From positions 124,001-188,000 of the forward strand of contig JAPMOS010000017.1 of the NCBI GenBank assembly GCA_027972325.1: a DNA stretch of 64,000 nt. Reading direction: 5' to 3'. The notes below the pieces were generated by a model. That model saw only the letters and a list, made by a program, of their open reading frames with translations. It was not told the origin of the DNA and did no database searches. This DNA is from Paratrimastix pyriformis. Lineage: Eukaryota > Preaxostyla > Paratrimastigidae. A program made the position numbers and the translations under genes. This document shows positions 1 to 15,901 of this stretch, one piece after another (the stretch's first letter is position 1; the number at the start of each line of letters is the position of its first letter).

Positions 1-3000
1 GGTCCGAGGCTCCCGCTGTCCACGGTCTGCCCTTGGGAGCAGCGGGCGGCCTTCACCACCTCTGCGGTAGCCTTCACCCACGACCTCGCCATCAACGGGT
101 GCCTGCTGGCTGGTCTGCAACGATCCGCGTCGGTCTCTGTCCCCGGTCCGCCCCAGCCGCCCTGCCCCGGTCGCTTCACCTCCACGTTCGTCTAGTCCCG
201 CTGCGGCCCGGCCAGCAGGGCTCCCTCGATGGGTACCTGGTGCCGCTGCTGCCGGACCACCAGCCGCCCACATGGGCCCACGGTCTGGCTCGCCTCTGGC
301 CCCTCGTCTGCCCCCGCCGGTCGGTGCCCGTTCGTCTGACACTTAGCTGTGCTGCGCTGCGCTGTGCTGTGCTGGTCTCTCCTGGGGCGTGACGTGCCGA
401 TCTGCAGTGGGCCTGCTGGAGCGCATCTGGGGCCTGGTCGACCACCGGCCATCCCCCCAAGCCACGGCGGGCGACGGTGGCGTCCCGTTGCCGCGAGGCT
501 GCCCGCTGCCCGGCCCCCCGGCCCCCACGGCCTGTCCCCGGGCGGACCAGCTGGGCGAGGCCCTCCGAGCGGCCCTGCCCCTGCTGACCTGCCCGCCCCT
601 GCGGGCCGCCCTCCTCGGTCCGCGCCGCCCTATCCATTCCCCTTCCTCGCTCCCTCCGTCCCCACCCATGACATTGTGCCGCCCTCCCTCCTCCCGCGTC
701 TCGCTCCTCATCGCCCGTCTGTCCCGCCCGCCTGCTTTTCCATCCAGGCATCCTCTCGGCCGCCGTGGCACGTCCGTGCCTCTTCCTGGCGGCCTGCCCC
801 CCCGCCAGCCCCCCGAGGGCCCTGGCCAGCAGCGCCAGCCGGGTCCCCGCCGCCGCCGCCGCGGCCAGCGAGCCCTCCATCGACCTGCCGGCCCTGCTGC
901 TGCCCCCGCCGCCCCGCTTTGGGCGGCCCCCGCTCAGCCTGCAGAGCGTGGCCGTGGCCGCGCAGCCCCCGCCCAGCCGGGCGGCGCCAACCCTGCGATG
1001 GGTCTCACTCGGCCAGCTGCTGGCCACCCTGCCCGTGGGCAGCCATCACGGGGCCCGGCCCCTGGCGGCCACCCTGGTGGAGGCCCACCTCGCCGAGGCC
1101 CTGCGGGGGCTCCCAGTGGGCGGCCGGCTGACGGCTCCCGAGCGGGCCGCCCTCGAGCGCATCACGGGCCTGCCTGGACTGGCCCTGGTCCGTCAGGCCC
1201 GCCCCGGCCTTGGCCGCGAGCATCACGTCCCCTCCCCGCCCCCGCCCCCGCCCTTCGCAGACCCTCCAAGGGCTGGAGGCCGCCATGCCGGTGCTGCCCG
1301 ACGCTCCGTCGCTCCCCCCGGTCGCACCGGGCGGCCCATGCAGCGCCCTCTTCCCCGGCCCGCCCAGTGCCCCGCCTGCCCGCCTGCCGCCGCGGGCGGC
1401 TCCCAAGAGCGCCGCCCCGCCCCCCGACGACCTCACCGCCCCGCTGCGCCTGGAGCGCGACCGGGCCCGTGACGAGGTCTGCCTTCGCCACCCCTCCCCG
1501 TTGCGGGGGGCGCCAGTGGGCCGGGCTCGGCCACCCCTCACGGCCTGCTTGCCTGGGCTTGGGCCTCGCTGACAGGCTGCCGCGAGCGCCCGTGCCCTGC
1601 GCCAGCTGCGGGGCGACCTTGACGACGCCCGGGAGGAGCTCCGGCGCCACCGCCAGGCCGCGGCGGCCCACCGGAGCGAGTTGGACCAGGCCCGCACACA
1701 GGGGGCCGCCCTGGTGACCCAGCTGGCGGACCTCCGCCAGGCGGGCCGCGACCAGGAGGCCCAGCTGGACCAATGGCGCGCCCTGGTGGAGGAAGCCCGC
1801 CGCCAGCTGGAGGAGGTCCGGCTGCAGGTCCTCGCCGAGAGCCGCCAGGCCCGCGACCACCGCGCCCGGCTCGAGGGGGCCCTGGGCCAGGCACGCGCCC
1901 AGGCCGAGCAGGCACGCATGGCCGCCGAGGACGCCCGGGTCCAGGGGGCCCGCGCCGTGGAGGCCGCCCTGGCCGCGGCCCGGCAGGTGCTCGCCGAGGA
2001 GGGCGAGGCGCGGCTGGCGGTCGAGGGCCGCTGCGCCGAGGCCAAGCAGCGCCTCGCTCGGGCCCTGCAGGCGGCCGGCTGGCTCGAGGGCCGCCTGGCC
2101 CGGGCCGCCAGGGCCTCCGAACGGGCCCTCATGGGCATGCAGGACGCCCAGGCAGGGGCGGCCCGCCTTGCGGACCAGCTCCAAGCGGAGCAGGTCAGTC
2201 CTCCCGCCCCCGCCCCGCCCCGCCCCGTCGCTGCTCCTCCATTGGAGGTGCCCCGCTCACCGCCTCGCCCGTCCGCCCACAGGCTGCCCATGGGGCGAGC
2301 GCGGATCGGCTTCGTGTCGCCCAGACGGAGCTTCTGCAGAGCCGCCTCAGGGAGGCCGCCCTGGCCGAGCAGGCCGCGGGCCTGCGGACGGCCCACCAGC
2401 GGCACCAGCAGACCCGGGCCCGGATGGTGCTCGAGGCCGAGCTGACCGCCGCCCAGCTGGCCGCCGCCCGCCGCGAGCTGGCCCGCAGGGCAGCCCAGGC
2501 CGCCGGGACGGACCGCCTCTGCGCCCGCCTCGAGGGGACCGTCGCGGCAGGCGCGGCCCAGTTGGCCGAGGAACGCGCAACCAACGGGCGCCTGGCAGCC
2601 CAGAACGCCGCCCGCGCCGACGCCCTGCGGGCCATGTGGGCCCTCCACGGCGAAGCGGCCCTCGCCCTCGCCCTCGCCACCCGTCCGGCCGCCACCCGTC
2701 CCGCCGCTGTGGTCCCCCCGGCCGCGGCGCTGTTGCCGTCCCGACACGGGGTACCGCTCGCGCTGCCCCTGGCCCTGGCGCCCCTGCCCGAGGCCCACCC
2801 GGAGGCGCCCCTCTCGCCGCCCCCGGCCACCACCCGGCGCCACATGGGCAGCCCCGACGAGCAGCCCTCCCTCCGCTCCCTCAGCCCCGTCCTTGCATCC
2901 CGCCCCGCCGCCGCCACCACCACCACCACCACCGCCACCACCACCGCCACCACCACCGCCACCACCACTGCACCCGACACGGGTGCTTCCGACGTCCCCT

Positions 3001-4476
3001 ACAGCTCCCTGCCGGCCAGCGGCATCCGCGCCGCCCCATCGGAGGCCCTGGAGGCGCTCGGCCGGCGGTGCCTCACCTTGGCGGCCCGTCGGAGGCGGCC
3101 CAAGGCCCCCGCCGCCCCGGGTGAGACCCCGCTGGCGGCCCTCCGAGGCGACGTGCAGGCGGCCCTCGACGGGCTGGTGGACGCCCTGGCTGCCAGGGCC
3201 GCAGCCCCGGGGACCCTCCTGCTCGCTCCCTCCGCCGCCCCCGCCCCCATGGCCAAGGGCCGTCCCTGCCCGACCCGCCCGTGCGCGGGCTGGGACCGGC
3301 TGGTCCTGAGCTGTGGGGACAGCCTCGAGGCGGACCTGGTCGGGGCCCTGGCCGCCCACGGGTCCCTGGGCGCCCTCATCGGGGCCCGCCTGCCCGCCGG
3401 GGGCGACGTGCTGCCCACCGCGCGCCACGACGAGGCCCTCTGCCTGGCGACCATCCCCCGGCTGGCTCGCCGGGTGGACCGGCACTTGGAGGCCCTCCGC
3501 CTTCATGCGGCCGCCCGGGCGGCAGCCTTGGAGGGGCGCTGCCGCGGGGCCCCCGACCGTGGCCGCTCCTTGGCGGCGGCCCTCGAGGCGGCCCGGGAGG
3601 CCCTCGTCCGGTCGGACCCGCGGGCCGGGGCGGCCGTGTGGACCGTCGAGCGGATGCTGCGCCAGGGCGGCCCCGGGTCCCGCCTGGGGCTGGCGGCGGC
3701 CATGGCGGAGGGCTACCGGGCCCTCGACGCCACAGCCCGGCGGCGCCACCAGTGGAAGGGCACCGTGGAGCAGTGCGTCGCCATCCCCCGCGCGAGGTCT
3801 GCTGGCGGCGTCTCCTCCCCCTCCCTCCCTCCCTCCCTCCCTCCCTCCCTCCCTCGCGACACGGCCCGATGCACGACTGCACGCTGCCTTCCGCTCACCC
3901 GGTGCCGCTTATCCCTTGGCCTCCGCCCCTGCAGGGTGTCGGGGCTCTACGCCTCGCTGCTTTCGGCGGTCGGCCGTCAGGCGGCCCTGCACCAGGCCCT
4001 CCAGCAGCTCCTCGCCGCGGCCGTGCCCCCGACGCTGCCCTTCCCAGCGGCCTCACGGCCGGTCCCCAGCCAGCCGCTCCCCCGCGGCGCCGTCTTCCTC
4101 TCGGGGCCTCCCGGCGCCACCGTGGCCGCCGGGGCCAAGGCTTGGGCCGCCGCCCGCACCGAGGGCCGCGCCTTCGCGGCCTGGACACGCACCCTGATTG
4201 CCCAGGTCCGCCTGTCGTCGCAGCCGGCTTTGGCCAAGAGGCTCATTTGCTCCCCTCCTTCTGCAGGCCAAGGAATCCCTCCAGGTGCAGGAGCTGGCCG
4301 TCCGCGAGGCCCACACGACTCTGGTGCAGGAAGCTCGCGCCCTGGGGCACTACCCGATCCTCCTCCCTGGCCAAGGGCAGGGGTCGCTCCTCAACAAGCA
4401 AGAGAAGCCCCTCTCAAAAGGGCCGGAGCAGCAAGGAGAATGGGTGCTGCCGTGGAGTATATGTTATGTCTAACAG
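1..4476 (+). CDS. Large Ala/Arg-rich coiled-coil protein (3' part of gene)
   Basis: No family recognised. Nine exons can be joined without breaking frame: <1-112, 196-282, 408-617, 748-1187, 1261-1476, 1576-2193, 2283-3772, 3935-4205 and 4267-4473 (stop near 4473), giving at least 1,216 residues; the 5' end lies outside the window. The exon 1576-2193 and the start of the next are a long heptad-like coiled coil (for example LRQLRGDLDDAREELRRHR and ELTAAQLAAARRELARRA). The coiled coil is followed by a Pro/Ala linker, a Thr tract coded by (ACC/GCC) repeats at 2912-2970, and a helical Ala/Leu-rich C-terminal half (AVWTVERMLRQGGPGSRLG). There is no membrane segment or enzyme motif. Introns are 61-162 nt, mostly start GTCYG and end CAG. 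A structural (cytoskeletal or centrosomal) role is possible but is only inferred from the coiled coil. The gene is convergent with the SPF30 gene downstream. Confidence 0.75.
2912..2970 (+). repeat. ACC/GCC triplet repeat coding a Thr tract
   Basis: An imperfect run of ACC triplets interrupted by GCC lies inside the large coiled-coil gene. Read in frame it codes a Thr-rich tract broken by Ala, and it sits in the linker between the two helical halves. Confidence 0.8.
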
Positions 4477-4551
4477 CTAAATGGGACGGAAGGTGCTGTT
4501 CTTAAAGATAAGGAGATGAGATTAGCAAAACGACCGGAAAGAGAAGAGACG

Positions 4552-4570
4552 GGGGGGGGGGGGGGGGGGG
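4552..4570. repeat. Homopolymer G run (19 nt)
   Basis: A run of G lies in the 181-bp space between the convergent coiled-coil and SPF30 genes. It reads as C on the strand of the SPF30 gene, so it would lie in that gene's 3' untranslated region. Confidence 0.85.
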
Positions 4571-4654
4571 ACACCAGTGCGTCAAGCGCATTCACTCCAA
4601 GTTTGTGAGGGGGTTTGTGGAAACTGTCTTCTTGTACACGACTTGTTCAGGCGC

Positions 4655-5604
4655 CTAGATTTCGGGGGAAAATGGGATAGACAGACGCGAGGCGATGGTT
4701 GAGAAACCGACCTTTTGCATGGGCTTGGCAGCCGTAACAACGCCGACACGCCCGTCTGTCCCTTCTGGTGTGGCAAAAATGGAGCGCACACGCTGGCCGG
4801 TCTTGTACCCGCCAGTGGCCGCCCGGCCACCCAGCTTCTCGCGGAACTGGAGCCAGTTCTGCTGGCGCTCGTTTCGCTCTGATTCGGCCTCCAGAAGCTT
4901 TGCCTTGGCCTTTAAACTGTGCAGCTTGCGCTTTTTGGCGGCTTTTTGTTCCTCCGTGTCGCTGGGGTGGATGACGAGCGACTTGGGAATCTTGATGCCC
5001 CCAACCAGAGTGGCCGCTTCGGCGGCCTCGGGGGCCGCTTCGCCTGTGGGGGAGGCAGAAGGGGTGGTGGCAACAGCATGCTTCCTGGAGGGCATTCGGG
5101 CATTCTCGAAAGTGACCTCTTCCACGTTGTTGTACACGTCGTAGGTCACAACGTAGCCGGTTTCGGTGACGATGTCGATCACGCATGGGTACCAGAGATT
5201 GTCTAGACTGTAGCGAGCTTCAATGTGCATACCCTTCTCGAAGCGTACGGGACCGCGCGGCTCGGGGGTGGATGGCGGAGGGCTCGGAGGAGTTTGTGAA
5301 CCCGTCATATCATCAGGCCCGGTTGATGTGGCTGTGAAAGTAGGCGGGGGTGGAGAAGTGGATGTGGATGTTGGCGAAGGCGTGACATGGGGTGGTGGGG
5401 TTGTGCTTTGCGAATCAGACTCGCCGAGAGCGAGTGCAATCGCCTTTAATAGATCCTCTTTCAGTGTCTTTACGTCCTCGTTGTTGGGGTCGGACTTGAG
5501 AAGATCTACGAGTAAAAATGAATTTGGAATCGAGGGAAAGGCACAGGCAAACCATCTACAGCCGTCAACTGCTGTCTGAGTTTCCCCAGCTTTTCCTGCT
5601 GCAT
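4655..5604 (-). CDS. SMNDC1: Survival-motor-neuron-related splicing factor 30 (SMNDC1/SPF30), Tudor domain
   Basis: SPF30 is a Tudor protein of the U2 snRNP/17S particle needed for tri-snRNP entry into the spliceosome; it acts in the nucleus. Two exons (complement of 5553-5604 and 4655-5505) give 300 residues (human about 238). The first codes MQQEKLGKLRQQLTAVD, and the join restores the family N-terminal helix (LLKSDPNNEDVKTLKEDLL). A Pro/Ser/Thr linker follows, then a Tudor domain at about residues 130-190 (GMHIEARYSLDNLWYPCVI ... GYVVTYDVYNNVEEVTF) and a basic helix (AAKKRKLHSLKAKAKLLE). The diagnostic tail is QQNWLQFREK with RSIFATPEGTDGRVGV. The intron (5506-5552, 47 nt) starts GTTTGC and ends TAG. 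The expanded linker is the only oddity. The assignment is firm from domain order and the tail motif. Confidence 0.9.
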
Positions 5605-5688
5605 GGTCACCAGTCCCCCGGGCAAACGGGAAATTGAACACGGAGCTCTTTTTCGACGTCTCGCGAGGAGGAAAGACATCGAAACTCA

Positions 5689-8600
5689 TTACTGACGGTC
5701 CCACACCACCGTACTCTCCATAGATCCAGGTTGGTCCGACATCATCGCCATGGGAAGGTCGATATCAGTGGAGGCATCCGGGCCGGCCACTTGGGTCGCC
5801 TGAGGAAGGGACATTGTCGAGAGAGGGGTGAGCTCCAGATCGCCCGTTGGCGTTAAAGCCGGGTTTGTGGAGGCTGGGGCCTCGCCGGGCAGGGGAGCGC
5901 TCTGAACATCGGAGACCGCGGGATCCGGAGTTGGGGTGGGCGGGACTGGTGGCAGGGGAGCGGAGGCGCCGCGGATGCGCAGGGGTGGGACGCGAGGGTC
6001 GGCGCCCTTCGAGGGTGAGCGCCTGACGATGGGTGGAGGGGCACCTCCCGTGCTTCCTGCAAACAAGCGATCAAGACAACCGTTGCTGTTGTCGAGCCGG
6101 GGGATGAAGAGCCGCACGGACCTGACCGGACCGCACCGGCAGTGGTGGTAGCGGGCCGAGCGGATGAAAGGCCGACGGGCCTCGGGTGCGGCCCCGCGGC
6201 AGCGCTGCTGCTCCCGGTGCGGGCGGGTGAGGGGCCCCGCCGCACGGGGGACGGGCCCCGGGACGGCGACGCCCCGCGGGCCGGAGAGGCCCCCCGAGGC
6301 AGCGAGGGCGGGGTGCTCCGGGCGAGGTGGTACACGGGGGGCACCTTCTTGGTCGCCGAGCCCGGGGTGGCTTGGGCCGCAGGCGGCCGGGAGGGGGTGG
6401 CTGCCGTGCGGGGCGGGTTGGGGTGGGGCTGGCGGGGGGGCGGCGGCTGGGTGAGGACGGTCGTGGCGACGCTGTGCGGGGTGTCCATCAGGTCGCCCGA
6501 GGAGAGCGGGCTGCTGAGGGTGCGCCCCATGGGGGCCAGCCCGCTCAGGGAGGCGAGCCCGTGGGCGGGCCGGAGGGAGACCTCGATGGGCAGCGCGTCG
6601 GGGGCGACCTCGCTGAAGGTGGCCGCGTGGCGGCCGGGCCCGTGGGGCCGGGTGGGGGCCGCCAGCAGGTTGTCGGGGAGCACCAGGGCCAGGTGGCCGT
6701 CGGCCGTCTCGACGAGGCGCATCCGGTGGCTGCCCGCGGGTGAGTGGGGCCGCGCCCCCGTGGCCGCGGCCGAGGCGGGCCGCCGGTTGGCGGGCGAGAG
6801 GCTCCGGCGGAGGAGGGGCGCCGGGGGCACCACCGTGGCCGGGTCCTGGTACTGCGGGAAGAGCCCCGTCATGGTGGGCCGCGGGGGGCTCCGGCCCATG
6901 TCGAGCCGGTACGCGGGGCCCTCCTTGGCCAGCAGCACGGGCCGGCCGGCGCCCCCCGGGCGGGTGGACAGGCGCCGGGTGGGTGAGTCGGTCCGCTCGA
7001 GGGGCACCAGCATCTTGAGGGACGAGGACAGGGTGGCCGTCATGTGGGGCGCCGTCGGGCAGGGGATGGTGGCCCGGCTCGAGGACCGCGACAGACACGC
7101 CGACGGGCACCGGCTCAGGGGCGACCCGGGCGGGGTGGACGACTGCCGCATCAGGCGGGCCATCGGGGGCGAGGCCGCAGCCGCCCCGCCTGCCGGGGGG
7201 GCCGCCACTCCCGAACCGGACCCGGGGATGGAAATGGGGGCGAGGGCGGGGGCGGTGGTGGGGGCGGGGGTCGGTTGGGGTTCACTGGGCGCCGACTGGG
7301 CGCCGGCTTGGGCGACCGGGGTGGCAGCAGGGGCCGGGGCGGCGATGACAGGGGCGGGCCCGGGGCCGGTCCAGGGGCGGGGCCCGGGGTCGTGTAGTAT
7401 GAGGCGACCACCTGGGGGAGCGCCACGGGGACCACCCGGTCGGGCGGGGGCGTCCCGTAGCCGGGGGCCTCGGGGCCCTCGGCAGCCAGCGAGGCCGCCC
7501 GCGAGACGAGGGGCGACCCGCCCAGGCTGATGCTGAGGCCCGGCCCCGGGCTGCCGGCCCGGGTGGGCGGCTGGGAGGAGGCCGAGGCGGCCGCGCTGGA
7601 GGGGCGCCGCCTGAAGAGGGTCGAGCAGAGGGCCGCGTGCTGGGCGAAGGCCACCACCGCCACAGCCCGCAGGCACAGCGGGCACTGGATCACGTCCGCC
7701 GCGGCCTCGTCCACCGGGGGGACCGGGGCCGCCAGGGGGGTCGACAGGGGCCCCAGGGCGGGATGGCCAGCCCCGGGCAGCATGGGCATGGGGGCCGCCA
7801 CGGGCCGCACCGGGGAGACGCTGCCGCAGCGGGGGCAGGTGAAGCTCAGCGGGACAAGCGGCTCGCCACCCTGCGGCTGCGGCTGGGTCTGCGGCTGGGT
7901 CTGCGGCTGGGGCCGGTGGCTGTGGCGGCGGCTGGTGGTGCGGTGGTGGTGGTGGTGGTGGTGGTGACGGTGATGATGGCTGGGGCGACGCGGCAGGCTG
8001 GGGGCCGCCGACGAGGACAGGGATGGCGACGAGGGGGCCGAGGACGAGGAGGCGGAGACTGCCGATGCCGAGGGACTGGCGGGCAGGGGGGGCCCGGCCG
8101 ACGAGGCCGATGGGGACGGAGGGGAGGCCGGGGACGGGGACGGGGACGGGGACGGGGACGGGGACGGGGACGGGGACGGGGAGGAGGCCGCGGATGCCGA
8201 GGGGGACGACGACACGCTGCTGGCAGCGGACCGCCGGTCGGAGCGGTGGCCCTGCGAGTGCTGCTGGTGGCCGTGCCGGCTGTGGGCCGCGGCGGGCCGC
8301 CTGTGGTGCTGCTGCTGGTGCTGGTGATGATGCTGGTGGCTGTGGTGGTGCCCGGGGTGGCGGTGCCCGTGCGGCTGTTGGCTGCCCGCGGGGCGTTGGG
8401 GCGTGGCCGTGTCCATTGTCGGGGGGGTCTGGGGGACCCCGGGGGGCGGTGGGGTGTGCAGAGTGCCGTGGGGGTCGGGCAGTAGGGTCACCTGCACCTC
8501 GGGGGAGCCCTCGGGGCCCGGGTGCCCCCGCCCGGCCGCGGCGGGCGAGGGGGCCGTGGCCGCGGGCCCGGCGGGGGGCGGCGGTGGGGTGGCGCGGCCC

Positions 8601-11600
8601 TGCTCGGGGTCGGCCTCCTGGCGGGGCGTCGACAGGGGCGAGGGGCTGCCCTCCCCGCCGCCCTCCAGCGGGCCCAGGCAGGGCCGAGACGGGGGCGGGC
8701 CGACTGCAGGAAAATCGGGGGCGACGCCGGCATCGAGGGTGGCATCGACGTCGGCATCGGCATCGGCGCCGGCGCCGGCATCGGGGGCCGGGGAATTGTC
8801 GTCCGGGAGGACGAGGGCCAGCCCCACCGGGGCCGTGGGCAGGAAGGGCGCCGAGGGGACCGGCCCCGCCGCGCCGGAGCAGCCGTCCGCCCCGGTCAGA
8901 CCACCGAACGAGGCGCCAGCTGAGGCCGCGTCCTCATCGGGGGCGGCACTGGCCAGTGGCTGGCCCGCTGATGCCGCCAGGACAGTGGCCGGCGAGGAGG
9001 GGCCCAGCGGGGAAGCCGACGGGGCCGGGGCCGGGGCCGGAGGGGACGAGCCCAGGCCAAAGGCGAGGGCGGTGGACGGGGAGAGGGCCGTGTCACCCCG
9101 GACGGGCGATCCGGCCTGACCCTGGTGTTGCTGGTGCTGCTGGTGATGGTGCTGCTCGAGGGCGGCCTGGGCGATGGCCGGTCCCACGGCGCTGAGAAGC
9201 AGGACGCTGGTCGGGGCCGGGGCCGGGGCCGGGGCCGGGGCCGGGGCGGGCGAGGTGGCATGGGCCGCGGGGCTGGCTGTGGATACAGCCGCAAGCGGAG
9301 CTGCAGGGGGCTGGGCGCCCAGGTGGGCAGGCGAGGGCGGGGCCGAGGGCGGGCTGCGCGTGGCCAAGGCTCCAGTCCCCCCAGCGGTGGCAGCGGTGGC
9401 AGCGGTGGCAGCGGCGGGAATGTCGATGGTGGCAACGGGACCGGGGGCGGCCTGAGGGGCGGCCTGAGGGGCGGTCTCAGGGACGGGCATCACGACCACG
9501 GAGGCGGCCAGGGGCCCGTGGCCAGCCGGACGGGGAGACTCGGCAGCTCGCGAGGGGTCTTCCCTGACATCCTCCCGCTCCTGGGGCGGGGGCAGGGCCG
9601 GCTGGGGCAGGGCTGGGGTGACCTCGGCCGGGGCCTCCTGTTCATGGGGCTGGGGCTGGGGCTGGGGCTGGGGCTGGGCGGGGGCCTCCTGGGGCTGGAC
9701 AACGGGGGGCTGCTGGGGCGAGAGGGGCGACCCGACGGGGCGGTTGAGGGCCGCCTGGGCCATGGCCAGGGCAGCCTCGACCATGGCCGCGGTCGGGTCG
9801 GCCTCGGGCGCCGTGGGGGCCCGTCGGGCCATCCTGTATGCACGGGACAAAGACGGGGGCGGGAAGGTGAGCCATTGCCGACCACCCATCGACGTCCGAT
9901 TGGGGGCTGGGGGCAGGGGCGGGGCCGGCAGACGCGGGGACGGGCGGCAGGACGAGGGCGATCGCCAGGGGGCTGGGCGGGCCCGGGGGGCCGATCCAAG
10001 GGGCGCGCGCTCCTCCTCGGGCACCCCAGAGGCGGCCTCGCGGGCCTCATCGGCCCCAGGATGAGGCTGAGGCTGGGAGCTGAAGGCCTCCTCCTGGACG
10101 GGCGGGGCGGGTTCGAGGGCGCGCGGGGTCGAGGCGCCTCCGGCCAACTCAGGAACCAGTGGCTCTTCCTGTGGCTCTGGCTGGGGCGCGGCCAGTGGCT
10201 GGTCGGCCCGGGATGGCTGGGGCTGGGGCTGGGGCTGGGGTGGTTCGGGAAGAGCCTGGGGGGCTTCCGATGTTGCGGCCGGGGTGCCGCTGGGGCCCAC
10301 GCTTAGAGCGGCAACCATGGTATGGAGGGCCCCCACGCCACTGACCACCTCCAGCTCGGCCGCGGGGATGGGGACGGGGCTCGCGACGGGCGAGGGAGCC
10401 GCGAAGGTGTGTGGCCCAGTGATGGCGGCGGCGGCCTCGGGCGGGGAGGGGGGCGGGGAGGGGGGCGGCGGCGGGGGCGGCGGGACGTGGGGCGGGGAGA
10501 GGGGTCCCTGGGGTTCCTCGCCGGCCGGGGGCTTGAAGACGGGGCTATCTGTGGGGGACTGAGACGGCTGCCCCCGGGGAGGGGAGCGTAGACCCTCCTC
10601 CTCCTGCGGTGCCGGCAGGGCCTGGACGAGGGGCCGGGGGGGCGAGTGCCACTCATCCCCCGGACGCAGCTTGCGGCGGCTGGCCAGGATGCTCCCCAGG
10701 GGCGTCCGCGGCTGGTCCCGCGGGGCCGCCGCCCAGGGGCTGCCTGCTGCTGCGGCCGCACGGGCGGGCCGGGAGGCGCGCCGGAAGGCGGCCGGGGCGG
10801 AGACGTCCGACCGGAGGGAAAGCACCTCGTCGTCGGGCCGGCAGGGGTCCTCGTCCTCGTCCGCCGGCTCGCCCTCGGCCTCCCCCGCGCCCCCCTGGGT
10901 CCACCACTGCGCCGGGTGGGGCGCCGTCATGGCGCCGGGGAAGACGGTCCGCGGGACGGGCGGCGCCATCCGGGGGGTCGACAGGGGCGACACATCCGCC
11001 CCCCTGGCTGCCCCGACGGCCTCGGGCGCCCCGGCGGCCGCCATGCGCTGTTGCAGAAGCGCATACAGCAGGCTCGCTACAGCAGGAAAGTGGGGAAATC
11101 AGAGTCAGAGGCAGAAGCAGGGATGTGGATGGGCCAGCGAAGAAGGCGGCGGGGCGGCGGGGCGCCATGATGTGGCAGGACGGACGTGCGGGGCTGGGAC
11201 CCGCGGCCGACATGGCGGGCGACTGTCCGCTCATGACCATGGCCTGTTGCGAGAGGCCCAGCAGCGACCCGATGGGCGAGGCTGCAGCCGTGATGGAGGC
11301 CATGTAGAGGGCCTCCATCTGGGCCAGCTGGTGCCGCATGAAGGTCATCTCGTGCTCCAGGGCAGAGGTGGCCTCCAGGGCGGCGGCCACAGCGTGCACG
11401 GTATGTTGCTCTGGCGGGACGGCCGGCCTTCCGCTGGGCCGAGGCACGTTGGGGTGCAGCTCCTTGGCCAGGACGGCCGCGGGGTCGCTGGCCAGGCGGT
11501 GCCGCTTCAGGAGATGCTCGGGCAGGCCCGTCGAGGCACTCGGGGAGGGGGGAGATTCCGGCGCTTCGACTGCGGACGAACTGTAGCTAACTTCGACGTG

Positions 11601-11935
11601 TTCCCCGGCGCGCTTGGCCGGGGAGACGGACCGCCGGCGTCCGTAGGAAAGTGGTGCCGCTTCGGGAAGAGTGATGGGATTGAGGTCGGTTTTGGAAAGA
11701 CGAGATGGGGATGCTGAGGTAAGATGGAGAGGGCTCTCGGGGGGAATCTATGTCGAATGATGGAAAATATTTCGACCACGATGTGACAGACCGATTGATT
11801 TACAGAAAAACGAGGCGGAGAATGCTGCCTGTCGTTGGGGGATGCGAAAAAATAAGTGAAGGAAAAAACGAGAGTGTGTCAAGACGACATTCGCTTTGTA
11901 TCCTGCGGGCTGACTCCGGGTTCGGGTTTTTTCAT
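5689..11935 (-). CDS. Very large Pro/Ala/Ser-rich protein with a zinc-finger-like Cys/His cluster
   Basis: Not recognised. The body is one long open frame from about 11076 down to 7350. An upstream exon (about 11201 to 11747; RHQLAQMEALYMASI) and two downstream exons (6122-7284 and 5689-6056) join in phase, about 1,950 residues in all. A 21-nt first exon with ATG at 11935 (MKKPEPG) fits in phase but is uncertain. Most of the protein is low-complexity: Pro-Gln, Ala-Pro and Ser-Pro tracts and His runs. One ordered patch (about 7640-7835) has CPRCG followed later by CPLC, then H and C spaced as C-x2-C-x11-H-x3-C, which looks like a C2HC finger. The N-terminal part has a short coiled coil. An in-frame 60-nt intron at about 9835-9894 is possible. 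A scaffold or regulatory role is a guess. The low-complexity makes exact joins unsure. Confidence 0.6.
8120..8186. repeat. GGGGAC hexamer repeat coding Ser-Pro dipeptides
   Basis: A tandem hexamer lies inside the low-complexity gene. On the coding strand it gives a (Ser-Pro)n run. Similar short repeats occur at 9208-9247 (Ala-Pro) and 9650-9680 (Pro-Gln). Confidence 0.8.
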
Positions 11936-12059
11936 TCAAAAAGGCGAGCGCCAGCCAGCACCTCCCTGGCTCATGAATCATATTTGCCGGTCTTTCTTTC
12001 TGTTAGGGTCTCCAACAAGAGAGCAAGAAAAGCGAAAGAGAGATCGGTATGGCATGCAT

Positions 12060-15759
<3,700 letters not shown>

Positions 15760-15901
15760 AATGGCCCTCTGCAAGTGAGCATCGAAGTCATCCATCGATG
15801 ACCCAGCACAAACTCCCTAAAACCCGATTGATTTCGCCGGAGGCCACTCGAACCGGATGGGTGATACTTGCTCCGACCGTCTTTTTGACAGTGCTTGCCC
15901 T

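Noticed and set aside
1005-3749. A 914-residue open frame on the minus strand opposite the coiled-coil gene
   Set aside because: It mirrors the coding strand of a gene with consistent exon phases; GC-rich coding DNA commonly leaves long antisense frames open.
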